A stretch of 64,000 bases of DNA from Nepenthes gracilis (Eukaryota > Streptophyta > Magnoliopsida > Caryophyllales > Nepenthaceae), in contig BSYO01000005.1 in NCBI GenBank assembly GCA_033239525.1, forward strand, positions 24,534,519 through 24,598,518, written 5' to 3'. Numbering within the stretch: the first letter of the stretch is position 1; every line of letters begins with the position of its first letter. Positions 48,678-59,640 of the stretch are shown here, in pieces. The notes under the pieces were generated by a model, which searched no databases, was not told where the DNA came from, and worked only from the letters and a program-made list of their open reading frames with translations. Position numbers and translations under genes: made by a program.

Positions 48678-51600
48678 CTATGAGGCATTATCAAGTGGAT
48701 AACAACCCAGGACACGAAGAAATCTGGCAAACTCCTGCAACAAGCGGGAATGCATATTAATCATCGATGAAGACAACATCATAATTGAGATATTCATACT
48801 CGGGTAAAAAGCATGGAAGCTATTGAAACGATTTTTCAGCAGTAGAAGAGCCACAATCAACACTTGGAACATTTTCCAAGAATCTATTTCATGAAGAAGA
48901 CCTTTGAGATATGGCAGCTCAACATCAAATAACCAAAAGCAACAGGCGAATTATCAACAACCTAACTAAACTGTCCCTAATGATAACAATCTGGGTTTCT
49001 TTACTTAGATTTTCATGATAAGACTACATGTATGCTTAGTGCTTGAAAAACAAGTGCATAGCAGCTGAACTAGGAAAGGAAAGCACACAGAAGCATAGAT
49101 TACACTGGAAGAGGAGACATGAAGGAGGCTAGATGGCCGTAACCCCAAAAATCAGAATTACTTTAAAAAAAATAACCAGAAGAGCTTTTCCAAGCAACGG
49201 AGATGCGGGACTCTTTCTAGCATTAAATGGTCAAGAAAATAAGGCATAAATTCGACTTTCATTTTAAGTTATTCCCAGTAATCTTTGACCTCCCTGTCAT
49301 TTTTGACACTTCCAAATTAAATTACACTGCTAATGATGTGGGGAATGAGAAGGGAGAAGAAGCAGCAGCAGGAGCAAGGCTGAAAATGACGAGGGAGAAG
49401 AGACGAACAACAGGGGAGGGGAAGAAGAAGCAAGTGCAAAGAAGAGAGACAATTTGGCAAAAGCCGAACACATTATATCAGTCATTTATAATTTAGTTAT
49501 TAAAACAACAAGATAAGGATTCATATATAGAGGTACTTTACTCCTAAATTAGTTAGAAATCATAAATAGTTTATTAATTAATAACGACCTAGAATAAGAA
49601 AATAATATGAATTAAATATAAAATATTATTAATATCATTAAGACTACTAAAATTATAAAATTTTAAGAATCTTCAATATATGACAAAATATAAAAAGAAA
49701 TATAATCAAATAAAATCAAATTCCTAAAATCAATATAGAGGCACCCAAGATGTTTGCATCAGCTAATCATCCTTGCTGTGTTAGTTGATTTGTGCTAATC
49801 TTAGCTTTTACCCACCAATTCCAAGATTGAATGTCATCCCTAATTAATTTCATTGTGTTAATTATCTACAAATCAATTTCATTGCGTCAATAATCCACAA
49901 ATTAATTTCATTTTGTTAATTATCCACAAATTAATTCCATAGTGTTAGTTGTCAGCATAATTTAGAAATCATTCTTGCAATTAGGTAGCATTTGCTTGAT
50001 GGAAATGGGAACCAGAATACCTTTCCTATTATAACAATGGAATGAAATATCGACCAATATACAAAATATCAAACAATATATGTATATTGGTATCAGGGTG
50101 ACCCAATATTGTGACATAATTGTGTCTCCATATCGTTGATATAGCTAATGTCGTTCGATATTCATAATATCACTCAGTACACCCAATATGGCATATGTAT
50201 CAGCCAATATTTCCCTCAACTCATTCGGTCTACTTTGCAAAAAAGAAAAAAAATGTCCCATACATCAAATATTGATACGGTTGATAACAATACGATTACG
50301 ACTAATATCAATACCGAGATTTTCATCCATACTTGTAACAATAGGAGTTGATAGGTTCATTAATTTGGATGGGTAATGAGATTGCCTCAGGAATGTCAAA
50401 CCCTTCAACAATAGGGGACGTGGCCACCCAACCAATTGTAACCTATTTGACTGCCGTTAGAACATTGCATGGGCCATCCTCACCAAAGAGGCATCTTGAT
50501 GCTGGACCCTCTTTTTTATTCCCTTCTCCCAAAACCTAGAGGTACCTTTGAATAAACCAGCTACTTCTTCAGTCTTTACCAATAGCCTGGATCATCTTTG
50601 CTTTCATTAGTTGCATTTTACAATGCTGAAAAAAATGCTTATTGATGCATCAAGAACCAGTATTTCACTAATGTTGTCGATATGCTGCTGCTCTAAACAT
50701 AGTTTCTATGGTTCTTTCATCATTTTGGTCTAAAGTTTCTATGGTTCTTTCATCATTTCGGTTGCTAATTTACCAAAGTATGATGATTCTACTTTAGAAA
50801 ATGAGGGCATAACTTTAGAAAATATAGGATTGGGAATGGTTTAGAGAGAATAGGATTCCAGCTCCAATCCGGTTAAACAAACTCATCCTTAAAGAATGAA
50901 AATACTCTTGCAAGAACCACCAAAGCTAAGTGCCGTGAACATGCAATATTTAAGCAATGTCTCGACCATGTAATGAAATATTGGTAACGGCCACCTAAAA
51001 ATGATATTATTCGATATCATGATATGTCACAATATCAATGATGTATCATCTAATACTTTAAATATAAGCCGATATTTTTCCATCAGGTAATCACTTGTAG
51101 AAAAATTTTTTTTTTCAATATATCCAATATTAATATAATTATGATCTATATTGAGACCAATATTAATGCCGGTATTTTCATCCATGGTCTCAACACAAAC
51201 TTAAAATTATTGTAGAATCCTTAATTGAATATCAAAGATCACTGGATCAAGAACCCCGTTTTCTAAATTGGACACCTGTTAAATCTCAAAAAAAATGAAA
51301 AAGGAACGTTGTAAGGTCCCATATCTCACAAATGTAAAAGAACATACCTGCAGATGCCCCAAAGCGAATTGCGCACGAGGCTCTGCCATTGAAGCTTCAA
51401 AGTCAATATAAAAGAGGTAGTCAAAATATCTGCCACAGGCAATCAGTTAGTTAGATAGTAATCGAATCTTGAGAAGTTCATTTTTCTAGTATATAACATA
51501 GGTTTGAGAATGAAAAGCCCACAATATATATTTTTTTAACAAAAAAAAAAATCTCCTTAAAAATACACAAATTTGAAAGAATAGAATATCATCCCACCCT

Positions 51601-54600
51601 ACGCCCCAAAAAAGAACAGTGTGTATAGTTTGGCAATGTATCTCAAAGTAGCTTAATCTTCAAGCTTGAAGAAATCTAAATGAACAAAAATGGTGATCAC
51701 TGAACTACAAGAATGCTTGTTGAGTTGCACTCTGCCTCATGACACAGTAAATTGAGTTTGAGTGCAATTAAGACATCACAAAGTTTCAAGAAAAACATAA
51801 AAGCAAAATGTACCTGCAATGTTCCATCTGTAAACTACAGATAAAGATTATGTGACATGATGTATAACAAAGATTATGAAATTGCATACGAAAGATGATC
51901 TGTTTCAGACTTTTGAACATTGCTGGATGTAGTTTTGACTTCTGAGTCGTTAACTCTCATTCTGTATGAATGTGATGCCAACTAAAAAGCCCAAAATACT
52001 CATGTGGGCATAAATAGGCAAGGACAAACATGAAACTGTAAAACAGTCATCATGCAATCTATTATTTCAAGAAAAAAAAAATCTGCTGCCCTGCACAATT
52101 TCTAACCTAGTAATGTTAGGGTTCCATGTTCTTCCAATCTAACTAATACCATATAGATTAGACTTCAGATTTAGATCACCCAACCAAGACTTTGTCAAAA
52201 CCAAAGGGCAATATTTTTCTACTTTTTGGGCAAATAATTACTAGTTACCTGAGTTTATGCTGTATTTAAGTCAGATGCTATCCATGTCCATTAGTCTATA
52301 CATTTGAACAGGTTCACAACCTCTTATCTTTTTTTATTTCATTTTCAGAAGTTCTTGATGACATTAATTTTAAACTCAAACTAGGAAATACTGCCATTAT
52401 CATTTTGCATTTATAAAGTTTCCTCTGTTTGTGGCGTTTTTATTTGTTAGACCAATGGAAAAAGCCCCCAATGTCAATTGCAAACCCAAAAACGGTGAAA
52501 GTCACAATAATATAAACTTCTACTCTGAAATAAAATCACTTGCCACTTCTCGGCCAAATGCGTACTAATAAAAGCATAATAGACAATTCACTTTTCATAA
52601 TCATGGCAGCTGCGATTTTACTTGACATTCACAATGGTGCAGTGAACCAACTCCATAACCGTAATTCCAAACAAAACTATGACTTGGCTCCATGATGATT
52701 TATTCTCTACTACTGCCTGCACCAAATTGACCTTTTCCTTTATAGCTACTTTCTCCACCAAAAAATATTAATCCCTCGGGAATTACTTTCCACTTCTAAA
52801 CATAAAATATGACAAATGTGGATTGCCTTTCTAATCCAATGTTTCATTCACTCAATGAAAAACCATTTGAATATTTCATATCAAAATAGCAAATAGAAAC
52901 AATCACTCAAATTACTAAGTACAAACGAGTGAGTATTGAGAGAAATGATTCTCCTTTGCAAGAATGTGGTATCAGTTTACTCTATTTCAATTATAAAAAT
53001 GTTGCTGTATTAATTTTACAATTTTTCCACCTGGCAATATGATTGTCACTATTAGAACACCAATCTTAAATCATTACAAGCCAACACACCAATTAGTCCT
53101 TCCTTGAGGCACAGAAAAGAAGACCTGTAGAGCTACTTTGGGTCCAATTTTCTCAAAGAATATTAGACAGATGATTTATATGATATCTTATCCCTGATGT
53201 TGAATAATGTCAGCATTTGGTCCTTACTGCTTAACAGATGAGAGGCACACTACTTACAAAGACCAGCAAGTATTAGTACTCACTTTGCACTCCCTTTATT
53301 AGAGTCATCCACAACTCGCAAAGGCCGCTTTCGTTGTGGTCTGCTCTCAATCTGAATTGCAAGTAAAGAAAAACATGGGGATCAGATTTTTTGACGGAGA
53401 CAATTATACAAAAGAAGCAAACCATTCCATGAGCTACCTTTGTCAAATTGATATCCCGTAGTGAGAATACGGCCAAGGCTTTAAATAGTACTCCAGGGCC
53501 TTCTTCCAAAGTGAAGACAATGCTAGTCTGCTAACAAGATCAAACATTACCCATTGCAATGATCGAAAGATGAAGGTATTCGGATTTCAACATTTTCTAA
53601 CCAATAAATTAAAATTTTCAACCTTATGAGGCCTGTCTACTCCTGGAATAATAGGCTCTCTCGCAAGTATCATGAAACGAGTGATATTATCAGCTTCATC
53701 CTGTCCAGTGTGACATGAAACCATGTTATAATCAGGCTGGTTGTCATTGTTGCAAAACATAAGAGTAAACATCTCCTGAAAACAGATTTGAAAGTGGAAA
53801 TTCGGTCCCAAAACTAAATTGAACTCTTTCACAATCTAATATATTTGCAGGGAAGGCTCATAAACCAGTGGAGGCAACCTTTGCACTGAAAGATTTTCTC
53901 TTCCTTCTAGAAAGGTAGAAAATCAATTTTTTTAAGATGTAACTTTTCAAAGGATCTTTTGATAATTGTAGTGTAGATTAGAAAGATTCCAAGGGGGTAT
54001 CAAGAATTACAAAAGTTAAACCTCACCACCATACCTTTCAGAAAAAGGATCTTAAGGCAATGAAATTTCAACAGGATTAAAGAGCTCAGGAACAAATTTG
54101 ACCAAAAAGGAAACAAAAGCAAAAAAGAGAAGCAAAGAAGTTGTTTCTTTTCCGTAAGTAATAATTGTTATTGCATAGATGTCTGTGCACTAGGGTATTG
54201 CACAGACTATTAAAAATGATAAAATTAAGGGAAAAAATGCAAAAGAATTAAAATGGAGGGGCAGTTGGGCCCCCTTGGTTTCCTTTTCTCCCCCTCTATA
54301 ACTGTCACCCGCTGACAGCTCTGTTTGTCCCCTCCATCTGTCTTCTTCTACCTTTCCTCTCTCTCCTATTTATACCATTCTCCCTTTCTTGTGGAGTCCA
54401 TCTCCAGCCTTACAGTCCAATGGTGGATGGCAACGCCATGAAACTGACATAGCCTAGCCAAAGGTGGCAAGAACTTGGGCTTGCTTCATCCATCCATGAC
54501 CTCGCCGTTTACCTAAGAAACACTGACAATCTCCTAGGGTTAAAGTGTCGATGTCTGACACGCATTGAACATCGACACACGCCAATTTTTTTGATTTGTT

Positions 54601-57600
54601 AAAATTCCTACAATCTTCGACACATTTGGTCACGTTTTGGACATATTTTTGACAAGCTTGGGATGTATTTGGACACATTTCGAACATACTTGAGATATAT
54701 TTTTGTTTAAAAGTTTTGCTTATAGTTTGTATTTTTTGACAATTATAAAGTGTAAAGTAGAAAAGTTAAAATGTAGATGGCGATTGATATATAAAAATTA
54801 CTACATTTAATTTTACTTAAGTTTATTAAATCATATTATTATTATTATTCTACTATAATAACTTATTGAAAATATTATAGTATAATATATTTATATTGGT
54901 TCAAATGTGTACTTTCGTATGAAATTTTTGGGTGAAAAAAATAAAAAAAATGTATATTTATTGTTAATTTAATATAATAAGTATTGTTCATCAATTAAAT
55001 AAAATAATAAAAAATGTCCACATTGTATCATATCCTCATTTCTAAAAAAAATTAACATGTCAATATCTTATCGTGTTAGTGTTCATGCTTCTTAGCCGTG
55101 TACCATCAAGACTAGTGATACCCACAGTCATCAAGAGAGAGAAGGCAGGAGGATTGGAGAGTTGAGCTGCTGAGAGGAGGTGGAGGTGGGTGTGGGAAAG
55201 AAGGAGAAGGTAGGGGTGGGCGGTGAAACCCAAAGTGGGGATGGTGATGCCCATGATAAAGACTGCTTTGATAGAAGGGGATGATCCTAAAATTGGCTAA
55301 TGGCCTAAGCGAAACATGAAATTGGAATTGTGATTGTTTGTGCATAGTTGGTACACATCAAAAGGCCCTTCCGAAAAATTGTTCAACAAGATTCATAATA
55401 TCATTTAATTTCTTTATACATTATGATCCTGCTACCTTTGGTAAAGGTCTGGATTACCAACATTGGCAACATCTGTTACCTCTATTCTAGATTGTGCCAT
55501 TTCATGAAATGAATAAACTATTTCAGCATACTCCGTTTCCACCAGCAATCAATAGAAAAGTTTGAAGAAAATGTCTAATGTCCCAATTGTATAGTTTCAA
55601 GTAACCATAAACATAGCATCTTGATGTTTGCCACCTCCTTTTTCCATCTTTTTGAGCGATAAAAAAGTAAATTAGTGCATTTGAAAATGACACCAAGGAA
55701 CTGTCACCCAAGTACAAAAATTAAATCTTTCTCACAAGAACTGAAGACCATAAATATAAGTCACACACGGCTAGGCACCACAACCACCATTTACGGGAAA
55801 GAACAAAAGAGAAAGAAACAAAGTACCAAAAAAGAAATCATTAGAGCTTAATTATTTCCACACTACACATTCCACTGACTCCCTTTCGTTTCCCTATCTT
55901 TTATATCATTTTTAATGGCTTACTTTGCATTTCCCCATCCTTTCTTAGCCACACAAGTATATACCTTGGCTAAATGATGATCCAAAATAACCCTCCAACC
56001 ATTCCAAAAGCTCTAAAGAAGTTAGTCCTGATGCTATATACAGAGTGGCCAGAAGTAATACAAGAAAGAATGACATCAGCGCATGCGTGTGCATCATGTC
56101 AGTGAATTTCCATTGCACAAGATGACAAAAGTATTCGTGCTTTTCAGAGGTACACAGTATATGACCCAAAAAGGAACAGGGAAAAAGGGGACCTGTATTC
56201 TTTCTTCAAGAACATCAAGCCCATATATTGCTGCAGCTCGAGCACTAGCAACTGCTCCAGTTTCTCTTATGCCATCTGAGGCAATAGTCTGTCTCAGATC
56301 TCACAAAAGTAAGGAAATTATACCGACCACACAAATCAAACCAACACTAACAGTATATTGAAACTTCAAAATATGACCTGAGCAGCGCCAGCAGTATCAT
56401 CTGCACTAACTCTGATGAGACCTAACTTGCTTAGTGTCATTTCACACTGGTCAAGTGCCTGCAAGTAATAGTGTACCATAACTTATTGCAGTAGAAAACC
56501 ACGATGAGCAGTCACTCCCAAGGCATCAATAGAGCCTGTTGACATTTTGATAGCAATTATATCGTATTTATGGACCTATAGAAAAGTTGTATAAATATGA
56601 AAAGGGTAGCCTTGATGTAATGCTAGAATTGTCACGTGATCTAGTGGCCATAGATTTGAGTTATAAAATTAGCCTCTTGCATGCACAATAAAGCAATGCA
56701 CATAGACCCAAAGATGGGACTAAAGTAACTCATACACAATAGCAACTTCGTGCCCCGGCCGATCCTTATATATATTTTATTACTAAAGATGAGACTAAAG
56801 TAACTCCAAGAATCCTGAAGATGACTAACCTGAGGGTGACTTACGACACACTTCAACTCCTCCTTTTTAATCCCAGGTAATCCTAAAAGGCAGTGGTTGA
56901 CAACCAATTGTACCTCCCCTACTATATGCAGCCTATGGCGAAGAAGCAAGTCATAATTACGGTGGATGCTTCCACCCACAGAATTCTCAATAGGGAGAAC
57001 TGCTTTGTCCGCTAGCCACAGCTCAACAGCCTATGACACAAATTTGAGTATAAACGTAATGAGAATGAGCAGGTATATTAGGTAAATATGAAAGATTCAT
57101 AGACAAATCAATGGAACCTGGAACACAGCCTCAAACTCATCACATGGAACAGTCTCACACTTTGGATATGCTTTGAGAGCTGCATCTTCACTATATGATC
57201 CTGGCACTCCCTGCATGTTAACAAATGCCATATCAGACAATCACGTGAAAGCTCTAGGCCAGAAGGAAAAGAAGTTCTGAAAGTTGTACTTGATAAGCAA
57301 CCCGGACCCTTGAGCCACCACTGGAAGAGCAAGACAGATCAGTTGCGGATAAGGGTTCTGCAAATTATGATATTAAAAACAAGGAAGGACTTTGTCAAAA
57401 GAAACGGTCACGTTACAGGACATCGGCTCTTATCATCATAAAGATAACTATATGTCATCGCCTGGTTTCATGCACATTTCCATGCAGTAAGCATCAAATC
57501 CCAGGCAATCAAGGTAAAATCCGGATCTCAAATCTTTAAATCAGCCAACACATTACATAGATATTCTATAAATTTAAGAAAGTCACTAATAGAGAAGCCT

Positions 57601-59609
57601 CTCACAGGACGAAGTAAATCTAACGCATAAGAAAACTGAGCAAAATGCCACAACTATCGTCCAACTCTTTCTCTCCAACACTATTAAGGAAAATGGATTG
57701 CAGATTCATTATCTTATATTAGGGATTGTACATTAGTAAAGATGAAAAATGAAAAGGCTATACATTGCCATTTGCTTGTGGGAATGTTCCTCATATTTGA
57801 TGAAGGGAAAGAAAGGGGAGGTCCCTTATTGCCAAACAAATAACAAAATAAAAAGTCAAAATTTAAGCAGATCTTAAGACAAGTAAGAATAATACAGAGA
57901 ATTTGACCAAACCATAAAAACAATGAAATGGAACTTCATCAATACTTCAATATTCATCAAATTGTATATACCATTCTCTAGTATTGTGCACAATTACATA
58001 TGGTAAGCATCAAATCCCAGGCAAATAGAGTAAAATGAAATGCCTGTACATTGCTATTGCTTGTGGGGATCTTACTCATACTTGATGAACGGAAAGGATG
58101 GGGAGGTTCCTTATAACCAACGCCAAACAAATAAAAAAACTATGAAATCTGAGAATTTAAAAAGACTATAAGATATGTAAATAACTATACTGAATAAGGG
58201 GTATTCTTCATCTAATCTATCCCAATGTGTTTTCTAATGATTTGTTGAAACTAATGTTCAATATTGAAGATAAGGCCAATCTATAAAAGGCAATAAAATG
58301 GAACTTCATCAGTAGTCATCAAATGGTAACAATGCTCAATAAACTACAAACCATATTATCACACATAATTTTAAGGCATTCATTCCATAGTGGGTCCACT
58401 AGATCATAAGACATATTATACCAGAAGCAACATAAAGCTATAAAATTTATTCTGTCTTCCAATGCCAACTGTATCATCAAATAAACCAGCCCGCAATTTC
58501 CACTTAAAATCCTCCATCATACTATCTCCAACAATGAAAAAGTTAAGCCATTACTACGGAGGTGCATGAATTATCATCAATCTCTCCTCTTGTTTTCATG
58601 CTTCGCATTTCCTTCAATAGTAAATCAAATGCAGAACCAATCACAAATTTTTCAAAACTGGTATTTATTAGAAGCAAGAATGGATATCAAAGAGGCCCAA
58701 TTCAATCATATGGATAATTACTCCAAAAGGACAGCACAGATTTAAATAACGCGTCTGCTCTTTTTTCTCTTCTTTAAGTTCTTTTCAAAGGTAGAGACAC
58801 ATCCTAGAGGTTTGTGTTCCAAATATAGAATCAAATCATATTAACGTCACAAAGGTAAACTAAGATCATGTAAAAAAGAAAGCCAAGGAAAAGATCCAAG
58901 TGATCAACAGAGAATATAGCCTAACAATTAACATAAATTTTCAATGCCCATACCAACAGTTACAACATTGAGTTACAAGACAATGTAGAATGAGAGTTTT
59001 AGCCTAATGGTAAAGTTGTTGTGGTGGTCACCGTTGAGGGTCACTCTCGTGTGGAAGTCCTGATGGCGGGAGGATTTGGAAGGAGTACAAGAACCTTGTG
59101 TGCGATTACGGTTTGCGGACTTGTGCGCTAAGTATCCGCGGACTATGCATAACTTAAGCACAAGGAATTTCGGTCAACAAAGTTGACCGGAAATTATGGA
59201 CGGACGGAAATAACCGGTCAACAAGTTGACCGGCAAACTATATGTTCCGGTCAACATGATGTTGACCAACTGAAATCATAAGGGCTTGCTACGTTTTGCC
59301 ATAGGATTGCAGAAAAATGTCCGACGGGTCAACGTGGTTGTTGACCGGCCAAGTGAAGAAGACGGTCAACGGGACGTTGGCTGGCTGAGAATAGAAATGC
59401 CGAACAACTATCTTCTCCGAATGGCGTGCAATTGATCTTCCTGATTGGGCAGTTAAGAGACGTCATTTTTGGGAAGAGAACAAGTCAATTTGTAGGGGTA
59501 TACATGCGTCGCCTACTGCAGGACAAGGCATGCGCCACCATTGCAGACTTTGGAAGCTGTGCACGCAACCGCCATGCTGAGTTGGTGATTGCTCATTCTG
59601 TTGGATGAG

Positions 59610-59640
<31 letters not shown>

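Noticed and set aside
58990..59031. Possible tRNA gene, from the A-box-like TAGCCTAATGG
   Set aside because: No cloverleaf or intact B-box follows. The flanking 12-bp duplication and Au-like body show it is the head of a SINE.
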